NCBI RefSeq assembly: GCF_004339725.1
Contig: NZ_SMGK01000006.1
Coordinates: 186,001 to 250,000, forward strand
Origin: Acidipila rosea
GTDB lineage: Bacteria > Acidobacteriota > Terriglobia > Terriglobales > Acidobacteriaceae
Direction: 5' to 3'
DNA length: 64,000 bases
This document shows, in pieces, positions 29,630-38,748 of this stretch. The notes under the pieces were generated by a model that was given only the letters and a program-made list of their open reading frames with translations, was not told the DNA's origin and searched no databases. How positions within the stretch are numbered: position 1 is the first letter of the stretch; every line of letters begins with the position of its first letter. A program made the translations under genes and the position numbers.

Positions 29630-30805
29630 ATGACTTCAATTCTCACTTCGTCTGTCCTTGGCGCGCTGCGAATCGCCGCTGACGAGCAGCAGAAACAACT
29701 CCTGGCTCTGCTCCGCCAGATGGTGGAAATCGAATCCCCCAGCGAGGATCGAGCGGCGTGCAGCCGCTGCGTGGCGTTTGTAGCGGAAGAGTGCGGCAAG
29801 GCTGGCGCGCGCGTCCGGGTCCACCGCCGCAAGAGCAGTGGCGGTATGCTGGAAGCTCGTTTTGGGCCTGTGCGGAGAGGCCAGAAGCCCCTATTGCTGC
29901 TTGGCCATCTGGATACTGTGTGGCCCATGGGCACGCTTGGAGTGATGCCGTTTCGCATCACGGAGGAGCGGGTGGCCGGTCCCGGGGTGCTCGATATGAA
30001 GGCCGGTGTCGCTATGGCGATCGTTGCGCTTCAAATCCTGACCGAAAAACAGATGCTCGACCGTCAGGTGATTCTGCTGCTGAGTTGCGATGAAGAGACG
30101 GGCAGCCGCGACTCGCGCGCTATGATCGAGCGGATTGCGTCGGCGTGCTCTGCAGTGTTTGTGCTGGAGCCGGCGCAGGGGCTCAGCGGCGCCTACAAGA
30201 CGGCACGCAAGGGCGTCGGCAGCTACACGGTTCGCGTGGAGGGCATCGCGGCCCATAGCGGTGTCGACTTTGAAAAGGGCCATTCAGCGGTGCTCGAACT
30301 GGCACGGCAGATCCCGATCCTCAGCGAATTCACTGAGCTTGACCGGGGCATCACAGTAAATGCCGGAACCGTTTCCGGCGGAACACGGTCTAACGTAATA
30401 GCAGCCGAAGCAGAGGCGGAGGTGGACGTGCGGATCGCCAGGAAAGCAGACGCAGCGAGGATCGATCGCCGTTTCCGTTCCTTGCGCGCGGTAGACAAGG
30501 CCTGCAAGCTGACAGTGTCCGGTGGCATCAACCGTCCGCCTATGGAGCGTACCCGCGCGACAGCTGCACTCTTCCGCCATGCGACGACCCTGGCGGCGGG
30601 ACTCGGATTTACGCTTGAAGAGGCCTCCACCGGTGGCGGGTCGGACGGCAACTTTACCTCCGCTCTGGGGGTTCCCACCCTGGACGGCATGGGGGCGGTG
30701 GGCGAAGCCGCGCACGCCCGGCACGAATCCCTGCTGCTGGCGCATCTGGCGCCACGTACGGCCCTGCTGGCCGCAATGATTGCTTCTCTACCGTTGAAGA
30801 ACTGA
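29630..30805 (+). CDS. M20-family metallopeptidase (carboxypeptidase G2-like)
   Basis: A 391-residue zinc peptidase. The metal motifs are GHLDTVWP (His and Asp ligands), the ligand Asp in GVLDMKAGVAMAIVAL, DEETGSRDSR with the catalytic Glu, and a final His in GEAAHARHESL. The dimerisation-domain signature AHSGVDFEKGHSAVLELARQ fits the glutamate carboxypeptidase/CPG2 branch more than DapE or ArgE. No signal peptide is apparent, so it is probably cytoplasmic. It opens a likely operon: a 41-residue membrane protein follows after 7 bases, then gltX. The exact substrate, perhaps a C-terminal glutamate peptide, is not certain. Confidence 0.88.
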   Translation: MTSILTSSVLGALRIAADEQQKQLLALLRQMVEIESPSEDRAACSRCVAFVAEECGKAGARVRVHRRKSSGGMLEARFGPVRRGQKPLLLLGHLDTVWPMGTLGVMPFRITEERVAGPGVLDMKAGVAMAIVALQILTEKQMLDRQVILLLSCDEETGSRDSRAMIERIASACSAVFVLEPAQGLSGAYKTARKGVGSYTVRVEGIAAHSGVDFEKGHSAVLELARQIPILSEFTELDRGITVNAGTVSGGTRSNVIAAEAEAEVDVRIARKADAARIDRRFRSLRAVDKACKLTVSGGINRPPMERTRATAALFRHATTLAAGLGFTLEEASTGGGSDGNFTSALGVPTLDGMGAVGEAAHARHESLLLAHLAPRTALLAAMIASLPLKN

Positions 30806-30812
30806 GGATCGC

Positions 30813-30938
30813 ATGCTGAAGTTGATCGAGTTCGGATTGCTGGCTGTCACGCTGCTCATTGTCTTTGGTCTGGCTGCGGCCAGACCCCCTGAACGCGAGC
30901 GTGACGCCGAGCAGAGTGAACCCGTCAAGCGGCCTTGA
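30813..30938 (+). CDS. 41-residue single-pass membrane protein
   Basis: A short gene between the M20 peptidase and gltX. The ATG at 30813 follows GAGGA by 4 bases, and the gene starts 7 bases after the peptidase stop. Residues 5-22 are a hydrophobic helix (IEFGLLAVTLLIVFGLAAA). A charged tail of about 18 residues (PPERERDAEQSEP) is probably cytoplasmic. The tight spacing and good ribosome site support a real gene. Its function is unknown. Confidence 0.6.
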   Translation: MLKLIEFGLLAVTLLIVFGLAAARPPERERDAEQSEPVKRP

Positions 30939-30977
30939 TCGCCTGCCGGCCGCTCGTCCTTGTTAGCATCTACAGTG

Positions 30978-32465
30978 ATGCAATCTCATAAAACCCGCGT
31001 TCGATTCGCCCCCTCTCCGACAGGCCTGCTGCATGTTGGCAACGCCCGCACGGCACTTTATAACTGGCTCTTCGCTCGCCACACGGGCGGCGACTTTCTG
31101 CTCCGTATCGAAGATACGGATCTGGAACGCAGCGAGGCGCGCCACGAGGCACAGTTGATGGAAGACCTCAGCTGGCTTGGCCTTGGTTGGGATGAGGGCC
31201 CCGACGTCGGCGGACAGTATGGGCCCTACCGGCAGTCTGACCGACTCGATATTTATGCTCGCCACACCGAGCAGCTGCTCAACGAGGGCAAGGCCTACCG
31301 CTGCTTCTGTACTCCCGAGGAGATTGAGGCTGAGCGTCGCCGGGCGGCAGAACTCCATCAGCCGCAGGTTTATTCCGGCAAGTGCAGCCGCATTTCCCCC
31401 GCAGACAGCCTTGCTCGCGCCAGCGCAGGCGAGTCCTTTGCCGTGCGTCTGCGCATTCCAGAGCGTCCGCTTCGCTTTCACGACCTGGTGCGCGGTGAGG
31501 TTGAGTTCACCAGCGAATCTGTCAGTGATCCGGTGCTCGTCCGCTCCAGCGGCGTTCCGGTCTATAACTATGTCGTGACCGTCGATGACGCGCTGATGCA
31601 GATCACCCACGTCATCCGTGGTGACGACCACCTCTCCAATACGCCGAAACAGGTGGCTATCTACGAGGCGTTCGGATGGCCGGTGCCGGTCTTTGCACAT
31701 CTGTCGACGATTCTCGGCAGCGACCGCGAGCGGCTCTCCAAGCGGCATGGTGCAACCTCGATCGCCAGCTTCCGAGAGATGGGGGTTCTGCCGGAGGCGC
31801 TGGTCAACTATTTGGCTCTGCTCGGCTGGGGTGCTGAAGATGGCAAGACTGAGACCTTTACGCCCGAGGAACTCACGCGGGTCTTCAAACTGGAGCGTGT
31901 GACCGCTTCCCCCGCAGTCTTTGACTGGGACAAGCTGCACTGGCTCAACCGTCACTACTTGAAACAGTCTGAGCCGCAGCGGCTGGCAGCACTTGCGTGG
32001 CCGCATCTCCCTTTGCCGCCTGCCGACTCCAGCAGCCCTGCGCTGCAGGCATGGGTGGAGCGACTTATCGCGCTTTTTCTGCCGGCGCTCGACCGGCTCG
32101 ATCAACTCAGCGAGAAGACACAGTTCATCTTTCGCTTTGACGAGACCGCAGCCAAACAAAACGCTGAGAATGCGCCTCTTCTCTCCAGTGAAATTGCGCA
32201 GAAGGTGCTGTCTGCGTTTGCTGCGCGCGCGGCGGCTTTCTCCGGGGCGGTGACACCAGAGCAGTTCAAGCTGTGGATGAATGAAGTGAAGGCTGAGACC
32301 GGAGCCAAAGGTAAAGATCTCTTTCACCCCGTACGTATTGCTCTGACCGGAGCGCATTCCGGGCCGGAGTTCGACAAGCTCATCCCCGTGATTGAAGAGG
32401 GAAGCCAGCTGGGGCTTTCCATCCTCAACATTCGCGCGCGCATTGAGCGCTTCGTCGGCGCATGA
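30978..32465 (+). CDS. gltX: Glutamyl-tRNA synthetase
   Basis: A class I synthetase that charges tRNA-Glu. The ATG at 30978 gives 495 residues; the TTG at 30960 only adds MLASTV. The HIGH-type signature is in [20 protein letters not shown] and the KMSKS-type loop is [10 protein letters not shown]. The catalytic core segments [24 protein letters not shown] and [14 protein letters not shown] are intact. The anticodon-binding part contains [14 protein letters not shown] and [15 protein letters not shown]. Whether it also charges tRNA-Gln cannot be told from the sequence alone. The stop overlaps the next gene by 4 bases. Confidence 0.96.
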   Translation: MQSHKTRVRFAPSPTGLLHVGNARTALYNWLFARHTGGDFLLRIEDTDLERSEARHEAQLMEDLSWLGLGWDEGPDVGGQYGPYRQSDRLDIYARHTEQLLNEGKAYRCFCTPEEIEAERRRAAELHQPQVYSGKCSRISPADSLARASAGESFAVRLRIPERPLRFHDLVRGEVEFTSESVSDPVLVRSSGVPVYNYVVTVDDALMQITHVIRGDDHLSNTPKQVAIYEAFGWPVPVFAHLSTILGSDRERLSKRHGATSIASFREMGVLPEALVNYLALLGWGAEDGKTETFTPEELTRVFKLERVTASPAVFDWDKLHWLNRHYLKQSEPQRLAALAWPHLPLPPADSSSPALQAWVERLIALFLPALDRLDQLSEKTQFIFRFDETAAKQNAENAPLLSSEIAQKVLSAFAARAAAFSGAVTPEQFKLWMNEVKAETGAKGKDLFHPVRIALTGAHSGPEFDKLIPVIEEGSQLGLSILNIRARIERFVGA

Positions 32466-33019
32466 CAGCAGCCGTGGACTTGAGCTTTCCTCACACGTGG
32501 ACGGCTACTCTGCTCGAGCGCCGTCCGCTCATTCCTCCGTCGCGTCAATTTGTCTATCCGCGTCAGGCTGAAGAGGTGGAACGTGGCGCTCTTGAAGTGC
32601 TGGTGAAGCCTGCCCAGGGCGACACGTTTCTCGCTACCTGCGCGCTCGGGTTTGCCGACCCCTCGGCACCGACCGGAGTGTGGAGCTGTCCTGACAAGGA
32701 TGCGATGTGCGCTGTTGCGGGGGGCTATGCTTACATCGTTGACACGCTCAACCCGGCGAAGTTCGTCCAGGTTGAGTATCGGCCGGTGCTGGCTGTGCAG
32801 GCTCTGCCTGAGCATGGGCTGCTGCTCCTTGCCGGGCATCATTCGCTTCTCGCCTACAACGCAGAGGGTTTCGCATGGCAGAGCGTCAGGCTCTCTTCAG
32901 AAGGCGTCCAGCTTGGCGAAGTGGAGGGAGATCGACTGCATGGCGCCGGATGGGATCTGATTACTGACCGCGATGTGCCCTTCACGATCGACCTGCGTAG
33001 CGGCGAACGACTGAGTTAA
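32462..33019 (+). CDS. Unknown protein translationally coupled to gltX
   Basis: A 185-residue protein starting within the gltX stop (ATGA overlap). I do not recognise a family. The sequence is soluble and beta-rich, with [20 protein letters not shown] near the start, [33 protein letters not shown], and a C-terminal [20 protein letters not shown]. The alternating [20 protein letters not shown] and [18 protein letters not shown] segments suggest a small propeller or sandwich. There is no signal peptide or membrane helix. The coupling and a following terminator make it a genuine last gene of the M20-gltX unit. Confidence 0.75.
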   Translation: MTAAVDLSFPHTWTATLLERRPLIPPSRQFVYPRQAEEVERGALEVLVKPAQGDTFLATCALGFADPSAPTGVWSCPDKDAMCAVAGGYAYIVDTLNPAKFVQVEYRPVLAVQALPEHGLLLLAGHHSLLAYNAEGFAWQSVRLSSEGVQLGEVEGDRLHGAGWDLITDRDVPFTIDLRSGERLS

Positions 33020-33022
33020 ACA

Positions 33023-33059
33023 GAAGGCCCCACCTCCCGGTTAGAGAAGTGGGGCCTTC
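33023..33059. terminator. Terminator between convergent genes at the end of the gltX operon
   Basis: A perfect 11-bp stem joins GAAGGCCCCAC (33023-33033) and its complement (33049-33059), with a 15-nt loop. It begins 4 bases after one stop codon and ends 4 bases before the end of the opposing gene. It probably stops transcription from both sides. Confidence 0.75.
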
Positions 33060-33063
33060 CTGG

Positions 33064-35151
33064 CTACTTCGACATAGCTCGCCACTTTTTCGCGAGTTCA
33101 GCGTCAGAGAGCGCCTTGACGTAAACGCCGCCAACAACTGAACGCGCCTGGAAGCCGATCTGCTTGCCATTCTTCGTGTCGTACCAGTCAGTCAGCGGAA
33201 CCCGTGTTGGGGTTTCATTGATCCACTTATAGATGGGGCCCATCCATTGAGTGAACTGCTGCTGTGTCCCGAGCGTTGCGGACCACAGCTCCCAGTCGAG
33301 CTTGGTGTAATCGGCACGGCTGTCGAGCGGAACTCCGTACTGATTCATGTGGTTCAGGTAGAAGCTGACTTCCGTCTCGCGCACCTTGGCAGGAAAGAGA
33401 TTCAGTCCCAGCAGCTGATCCCATACCAGATTGTATTTCTGACTCCAGGTTCCGGGCTTGTCGAAGGCAAGCTTGTAGTGGTCTCCGTCAATCGCCATCT
33501 GCTGCCACTTTGCCGCCATATCCCTGGCTGCAGCCGCGTAGCCGCGGGCTACATCAGCGTGGCCGAGCGCCTTAGCCATCTCTGCATAGGCGGCCAGAGC
33601 ATCGATCGCCTTGATGGAGAGATTTGCATTATGCGCCAGGTGTCCGGCGAAGTCATCGGTCGAGAGCTGGTTCTCAGGGTCGAGGCCCTTCTCGCGAAGG
33701 TATGCGGCCCATTGACTGAGCTGCGGCCAGTATTGTTGCGCAACATGCCAGTTGCCCTCTGTCTGTCCGAGAGCCGCTGCGCAGATCAGCAGATTGCCGC
33801 TCTCCTCTACTGGCATCTGGTTTTCTTCCGTCTTCTCGCCGCCGCCGTACTCCTGGCCGTTCGCGAGCGGATAGCGGCCCAGATCATGCGGTGCGAAAGG
33901 GAACTTCCAGCGTGCGAGCGAAGCATACTCGAGCACCGGCTTCAACTGGGCCTCAAGCAGCTTCGGATTGAAGAAGAGGAAGAAGGGCGCGGACGGATAA
34001 AGAACATCCACGGTGGCGATGTCGCCGTTGGAAAAGTCTTCCTTGGCGAAGAGCATCGGCGTGCCGTCGATATCAGCGACGAGCCCATGGGCCGCGATCG
34101 TCTGCCGGTAGGCGAGGAGCGCCAACGCCGCGTAATCCGCGCCACCGGCTTTGGTGAGATCGGTAGTCAGTTTCGCGTCATAGTCGCGTCCGCGCTGGTC
34201 GAGTTCGCTATATTGAGCCTCGGCCTCAGCCAGCATCGCCTCAACTGTTTCGTTGTTGCGCTGCCAATAGGGACGCATATTGCGCCCGAGATATTGGATC
34301 TGGAACCCTGCGGTGTAGCTGAGCAGAGCATGTTTCGTCACAGGGGCTGCTGAGATCTCCTGCGCCGGAAATTCGAGCGCGAGATGAGCGGCGCCGTCCC
34401 GGGGAGTCTGCGGCATGTCCATGTCATCAGCTGTCGGCAGCGTGCCGGTCTTCTCAAAGCTCTGCCGCGCGGCAGCTGCATTGACCAGCATGGCCTGCTC
34501 GTTCTGAGGTACGGCGAGGTGAAAATATCCCCAGTCGATACGCAGGTTATCGCCGGAGCGGTTCAGTACCTGCTGATCGCGTGAGCCAACGTTCAGGACG
34601 CGTAACTCGCCATCATTCGATCTGCCCCACGTCACCTTCTGGTTGTCCTGGTCGACGGCGATCACCGGATCGACATCAAGGAACACAGACGTCTGGTGAG
34701 ATTTGCCATCGGTGGAACTCAGCTTCCAGCTCACGTAGGTTACAGGCCGCGAGAGCAGGTCAAGATCCTGCGGAAATGCTGGCGCAAAGAAAGTGAGCTG
34801 CAGCTTGATGCCGGCTGCGCTGAATTCATAATCAGTATGCGTTGCCGAGACCTTCAGCGCGGTCTGCTGCATGGCGGGAGTAGCGCTGTGCCTGTCGCCG
34901 CCCATGTAGCGATACAGCTTGCCGTCGATACGAATCAGGCCGGTGAGTGGCTGACGTTCACCCGTCCAGTGGCGGGTGGGCCCATCGGTCAGGTGGTCAG
35001 TCATCGACCAGATGCTGAAATAGGGGTCGTGTGCAATCAGCGGGACCGCTGGAGGCCGTTCCTGCTGCGCATGAAGTGCGCTGCCCCCGCCCGCGATCAA
35101 AACTGCAATGGAAACAACTGCGCTTCGTGCGATCGATCTCATTTGTTTCAC
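33064..35151 (-). CDS. Secreted GtaA-like glutaminase-domain protein
   Basis: A 695-residue exported protein with a signal peptide (SAVVSIAVLIAGGGSALHAQ). The domain order matches the fungal glutaminase A-like family (DUF4964-DUF5127-DUF4965-DUF1793). The start is PAVPLIAHDPYFSIWSMTDH, then WTGERQPLTGLIRIDG, VTYVSWKLSSTDGKSHQ, a central LALLAYRQTIAAHGLV, and the (alpha/alpha)6-type region ANGQEYGGGEKTEENQMPVE. The C-terminal part reads YNLVWDQLLGLNLFP and VGGVYVKALSD. Fungal GtaA hydrolyses glutamine, but many bacterial members probably act on sugars. The reaction here is therefore unproven. It is a single gene, convergent with the gltX unit. Confidence 0.85.
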   Translation of the reverse strand: MKQMRSIARSAVVSIAVLIAGGGSALHAQQERPPAVPLIAHDPYFSIWSMTDHLTDGPTRHWTGERQPLTGLIRIDGKLYRYMGGDRHSATPAMQQTALKVSATHTDYEFSAAGIKLQLTFFAPAFPQDLDLLSRPVTYVSWKLSSTDGKSHQTSVFLDVDPVIAVDQDNQKVTWGRSNDGELRVLNVGSRDQQVLNRSGDNLRIDWGYFHLAVPQNEQAMLVNAAAARQSFEKTGTLPTADDMDMPQTPRDGAAHLALEFPAQEISAAPVTKHALLSYTAGFQIQYLGRNMRPYWQRNNETVEAMLAEAEAQYSELDQRGRDYDAKLTTDLTKAGGADYAALALLAYRQTIAAHGLVADIDGTPMLFAKEDFSNGDIATVDVLYPSAPFFLFFNPKLLEAQLKPVLEYASLARWKFPFAPHDLGRYPLANGQEYGGGEKTEENQMPVEESGNLLICAAALGQTEGNWHVAQQYWPQLSQWAAYLREKGLDPENQLSTDDFAGHLAHNANLSIKAIDALAAYAEMAKALGHADVARGYAAAARDMAAKWQQMAIDGDHYKLAFDKPGTWSQKYNLVWDQLLGLNLFPAKVRETEVSFYLNHMNQYGVPLDSRADYTKLDWELWSATLGTQQQFTQWMGPIYKWINETPTRVPLTDWYDTKNGKQIGFQARSVVGGVYVKALSDAELAKKWRAMSK

Positions 35152-35252
35152 TGTTCTCCAGCGACCAGTTCTACATCAATCCTGGCCTCCAACGGAATAG
35201 GCGGAACGGCCTAGGTATTCGTTTCAACTGCCGGAAGCGAGAGCGTGCGCTG

Positions 35253-35783
35253 CTAACGCCCGGGAGGAGTTGGTGGTGTTCCGAGGGAGCGCTGGTAGCG
35301 AAGCTCGTCTACGGTGATGCCCCATACCGTGTCTGTGCGCCGCTGACCGTCAGGGGCCCAGTGGTCCAGTTGATAGAAGCGATCGCCGCGTACGTTGCCT
35401 GCGAGAATCCAGAGGAGCGCATTACGGAAGCCCTGTTCAAGAAGGCGGGCGCGGGCAGCTGTGATGAGCGCGAGGCCGATTCCGCGGCCCCACTGGGTGG
35501 GGTCGACATAGAGCGCGCAGAGCTCTCCGTGCTCCGGCAGGTCGGAATCGCGCGAGGGCATTGTGGTGACAAAGCCGTGGATGGATCCCTTCCCGGTCGC
35601 GAGGATGGTCTGTGGTTTGCAATCGTCCGGGCTCCCGAAGTCGTACCGCGAAGCCCAATCCTGGGGACGAAGCCGGTCGAGGTATTCGGCAGGCAGAAGC
35701 CCGCGATAGGCGGCCTGCCACGAGCGGACGTGGACATGGGCGACGCCGAGTGCATCTTCCGGTTGGGCGGCCCGCAGTTGCAT
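35253..35783 (-). CDS. GNAT-family N-acetyltransferase
   Basis: A 176-residue acetyltransferase. The fold starts MQLRAAQPEDALGVAHVHVR. The acetyl-CoA pyrophosphate loop is the Q/RxxGxG/A-type segment WGRGIGLALITAARARL, just after the beta-4 strand ELCALYVDPTQ. The next strand reads ALLWILAGNVRGDRFY, close to the LWVLEGN context of a large GNAT subgroup. The C-terminal tail is proline-rich. Its substrate is unknown. It lies about 100 bases upstream of, and on the same strand as, the GtaA-like gene. Confidence 0.87.
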   Translation of the reverse strand: MQLRAAQPEDALGVAHVHVRSWQAAYRGLLPAEYLDRLRPQDWASRYDFGSPDDCKPQTILATGKGSIHGFVTTMPSRDSDLPEHGELCALYVDPTQWGRGIGLALITAARARLLEQGFRNALLWILAGNVRGDRFYQLDHWAPDGQRRTDTVWGITVDELRYQRSLGTPPTPPGR

Positions 35784-36000
35784 GCTCCATTATTATCTGT
35801 CCGCGTGTATGGGGCCTTACCAAAGGAATAAGGAGCGATCTGACGACTGAACTCTCTTTTGCAGTGGAGATATTTGAAAAAATGATTTATAAATCCTCTT
35901 CCGTTAGTTGATGGATAACAGAGCGAAGCGTGCTGCCCATGGCAGAAGTTGATGCTTGCTCTTATGCCGCTCCAGCGGACAGGCCTCTATCCCCGGGTGA

Positions 36001-37350
36001 ATGGTGACTGCTCTTCTCCAAAAGATCGTCTCTGCAAGGAGGGGAGCCAGACTGGGCCTTTCCCTGTTTCTCTATGGAGCAGCGGCGCTGGGCATCCTTA
36101 CTTACCATCTGAAGCAAGCGGCGGGTCGCAGTTTAGGGGTTGCGCATTTTCCGCTGAATAGCCTGCTGGAGGGAGCAGCCGTTGTGCTGTGCCTGCTGCT
36201 CTTGTGGCGCATCGCGAACTCGTTTCGCGAGAGCCCGAGCTTCATCTTTACCTATTACGTTCTCATTTCCTTCCTGATGTTTTTTGTGATCGAACGCTGC
36301 GCATTGATGGCGGTTCGGTGGCCTGAACCGCCGTGGCTCACCCAGGATGGCGCGGCGTTTCTACAGGTTCTGGGCTCGATGGCGGCCGCAGGTGGCGCGC
36401 TGATCGTGTTGCCGCACCTGCGTTCGCTGAGAGAAGGGTCCGCCCTGGCGCGGATGGAGCGGGACAAGTTTCTGGCAGCGGCTGAGAGCAGCCTGGATGA
36501 CTTCTACCTCTTCGACGGCGTGCCGGATGAGAAGGGAGAGATCAAGGATTTCCGCTTCAGCTACATCAATCCGAATGCCGAGAGGCGGCTGCGTACACGT
36601 CGCGAAAACATGATCGGGAAGATCCTGACCGAGGAGCGTCCGTTTGTAATCCGTTCGGGGCTGATCGAGAGATACAGGGAAGTAGTTCGCACGGGAACGC
36701 CCTTTACCGGCGAGGTCTATCTCGACGATGAACGAATCAAGGCGACGTGGCTGAGTGTGCAGGTGGTGAAGCTGGGTAGCGGGATCGCGGTTACGAGCCG
36801 CGACGTGACGGAGCAGAAGCGGTTGACGGACCATGTTCACTATCTCGCGCACTATGACCAGTTGACGGGACTGCCCAATCGCACGCTGTTGCGGGACCGA
36901 CTGGAACAGGCGATTGCCTATGCGCAGCGACATAACAACAGGGTGGCGGTCTTCATCCTGGATGTCGACCACTTCAAAGAAGTCAATGACGCGCATGGCC
37001 ACGCGGAGGGGGATGCGGTGCTTGCGGCAGTGGGGAAGCGTTTGCTGGAGACGGTGCGGGAGACCGATACCGTGGCGCGCATCGGGGGCGATGAGTTCGT
37101 GATCGTGATGCCGGAGTTCAAGAGCCTGGAGGACGTGCGGCGTTGCGGGTGGCAGATTGTGCGGAGCGCAGCGAAACCTATCCCGCTGGGGGGTCGCGAA
37201 ATCAAGGTGACGGTCAGCGTGGGACTGGCTCTTTATCCCGACTGCGGCGCCGGGAGCGATGAACTGCTGAGGAAGGCAGATGCCTCGATGTATATGGTGA
37301 AGGGGCGGGGCCGTAATGGACTCCAAATATGCGGGGAAGAAGGCAGCTGA
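36001..37350 (+). CDS. Membrane diguanylate cyclase with PAS and GGDEF domains
   Basis: A 449-residue enzyme that makes cyclic di-GMP. The N-terminal 145 residues hold about four membrane helices (LFLYGAAALGILTYHL, AAVVLCLLLLW, YYVLISFLMFFVIE, MAAAGGALIVL). A PAS domain follows at about 155-275, ending in VTSRDVTEQKRL. The catalytic domain has an intact GGDEF at 362-366 and an I-site RETD at 353-356, exactly five residues before it, so product inhibition is expected. The segment YDQLTGLPNRTLLRDRLE opens this domain. There is no EAL domain. It ends 16 bases from the convergent Rrf2 gene. The signal sensed by the membrane part is unknown. Confidence 0.94.
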   Translation: MVTALLQKIVSARRGARLGLSLFLYGAAALGILTYHLKQAAGRSLGVAHFPLNSLLEGAAVVLCLLLLWRIANSFRESPSFIFTYYVLISFLMFFVIERCALMAVRWPEPPWLTQDGAAFLQVLGSMAAAGGALIVLPHLRSLREGSALARMERDKFLAAAESSLDDFYLFDGVPDEKGEIKDFRFSYINPNAERRLRTRRENMIGKILTEERPFVIRSGLIERYREVVRTGTPFTGEVYLDDERIKATWLSVQVVKLGSGIAVTSRDVTEQKRLTDHVHYLAHYDQLTGLPNRTLLRDRLEQAIAYAQRHNNRVAVFILDVDHFKEVNDAHGHAEGDAVLAAVGKRLLETVRETDTVARIGGDEFVIVMPEFKSLEDVRRCGWQIVRSAAKPIPLGGREIKVTVSVGLALYPDCGAGSDELLRKADASMYMVKGRGRNGLQICGEEGS

Positions 37351-37366
37351 GATTGCCTAACCCGGC

Positions 37367-37783
37367 CTAGGAGCTGGGCTCGATTCGCTTGAGCATGTCA
37401 GCGATGGTCCAGTGCGCAAGGCTGCGCATAACCGACTTCTCTACCTCTTCATAGACGTTCTCGAGGACCCCGCGGATACCCTGGCCTACGGAGCAGTTCG
37501 GATGGGGTTCGTTGCGGTGCATGCGGAAGGCTGCTTCGACGCCGAGCGCGGTGCGAACCTGCTTCAAGGTGATCCGTGCCGGGTCGCGGGCCAGTTCCCA
37601 GCCGCCTCCGCGGGCACCCTTGGATGAAACCAGGTTGGCCTGCCGGAGAAGGGCCAGCTGGCGGCGGATGACGACGGGGTTGGTTCCGACGCTTGCGGCG
37701 ATGAACTCCGAGGTCAGCCGCTCCTGAGGCGTAGATGCAAGCAGCGTAAGGATGTGAACCGCTGTCGAGAATCGGGAGTTCAT
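37367..37783 (-). CDS. Rrf2-family transcriptional regulator (YwnA-like)
   Basis: A 138-residue winged-helix regulator. The N-terminus MNSRFSTAVHILTLLAS and the recognition region IAASVGTNPVVIRRQLALL, followed by the wing KGARGGGWELARDP, are typical of Rrf2 proteins. Only one cysteine is present (Cys97), so the three-cysteine Fe-S site of IscR/NsrR is absent. A thiol-redox or small-molecule response is more likely. It is divergent from an NAD(P)H-binding protein gene, the same pairing as ywnA-ywnB in Bacillus subtilis. It probably controls that neighbour from the shared 141-base spacer. Confidence 0.9.
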   Translation of the reverse strand: MNSRFSTAVHILTLLASTPQERLTSEFIAASVGTNPVVIRRQLALLRQANLVSSKGARGGGWELARDPARITLKQVRTALGVEAAFRMHRNEPHPNCSVGQGIRGVLENVYEEVEKSVMRSLAHWTIADMLKRIEPSS

Positions 37784-37924
37784 ACAAAGACAATACAGCG
37801 GGGTGGAGAAGCCGGAAAGATGGACGAGCTGGAACCAGGTGAGCTAGCGTAACTTTTTTTGTGACGGATTCTGGATCCCTTCATCCAAGACACAGCAGCA
37901 TCAATCCACTCAGAGGTTTTCAAG

Positions 37925-38548
37925 ATGAAAGTTGTACTGTATGGCGCATCGGGGAATGCGGGGCAGCGTATCTATGAGGAGTTGAAGGCGCGGGGACATG
38001 AGGTGACGGCAGTTGTTCGGAACCCGGAGAAGCTGGCGGCAGGAGTGAAGAGCAAGAGCGACGACCTGAGCAGTGCAGACCGGATTGCGGAGATCATTGC
38101 GGGCGCGGATGCGGTGATCAGTGCGTACGCTCCTCCGCAGAACGACACAGACCAGCTGATTGGGGTGACGGAGCGGCAGATCGAGGCGGTAAGCAAGGCG
38201 GGAAATCCCCGGCTGATCGTGGTGGGCGGTGCTGGTTCGCTGGAGGTTGCGCCGGGGGTGACGCTGCTGGAGTCAGGCCATCTGCCTGCGCCGTGGGTGC
38301 CCATTGCCACATCGCATGCCAAGGCGCTGGCACTGCTTGAGGCCTCCGATATTAACTGGACTTACTTCAGCCCAGCGGCATTCTTCGAGCCTGGCGAGCG
38401 GACGGGCAAATACCGGCTGGGAAGCCGCAGCCTGATCGCGAACGACAAGGGCGAGAGCCGCATCTCAATGGAAGACTATGCGATTGCCCTGGTGGACGAG
38501 CTTGAAAAGCCGAGCTATGAAAAGGCTCGGTTTACGATCGGCTACTAG
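37925..38548 (+). CDS. NAD(P)H-binding protein (YwnB-like)
   Basis: A 207-residue Rossmann-fold protein of the atypical SDR/NmrA-like class. The dinucleotide motif is VVLYGASGNAGQRIYEEL, and PRLIVVGGAGSLEVAPG marks the second half. The catalytic Tyr/Lys of classical SDRs is not evident. The C-terminal part reads SDINWTYFSPAAFFEPGERT and SRISMEDYAIALVDELE, as in B. subtilis YwnB-type proteins. AGAGG lies about 8 bases before the ATG. It is divergent from the Rrf2 gene and followed by a strong terminator. A role in redox or electrophile stress is inferred from that pairing only. Confidence 0.87.
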   Translation: MKVVLYGASGNAGQRIYEELKARGHEVTAVVRNPEKLAAGVKSKSDDLSSADRIAEIIAGADAVISAYAPPQNDTDQLIGVTERQIEAVSKAGNPRLIVVGGAGSLEVAPGVTLLESGHLPAPWVPIATSHAKALALLEASDINWTYFSPAAFFEPGERTGKYRLGSRSLIANDKGESRISMEDYAIALVDELEKPSYEKARFTIGY

Positions 38549-38564
38549 GCTGAGGACGGCGCAC

Positions 38565-38592
38565 AGGAGCACTGCGGCGCAGTGCTCCTTTT
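38565..38592 (+). terminator. Factor-independent terminator after the ywnB-like gene
   Basis: A perfect 11-bp stem, AGGAGCACTGC (38565-38575) with its complement (38579-38589), closes on a 3-nt loop and is followed by a T-run. It begins 16 bases after the stop codon. This is a textbook terminator shape. Confidence 0.85.
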
Positions 38593-38748
38593 GCGTATAA
38601 GGCATGCCGGACTGAGCCCGGGAGGGGCCTTCGGCATCCGATCGACATGCGCGGGGAGAGAGCAAAACGATACAGAATTGGGTCACGCGAGGGGGCATGA
38701 TTAGCGCAGGGGCAAATGTAAGTTCGTAGATCTTCAAGAAAGGCATCG

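Noticed and set aside
30963..32357. 464-residue open frame on the minus strand
   Set aside because: It is antisense to gltX, whose motifs are intact. No family pattern is seen in the reverse translation.
30978..32465. Claim that GltX is non-discriminating and works with GatCAB
   Set aside because: No gatCAB or glnS lies in the window and the discriminating residues cannot be judged reliably by eye.
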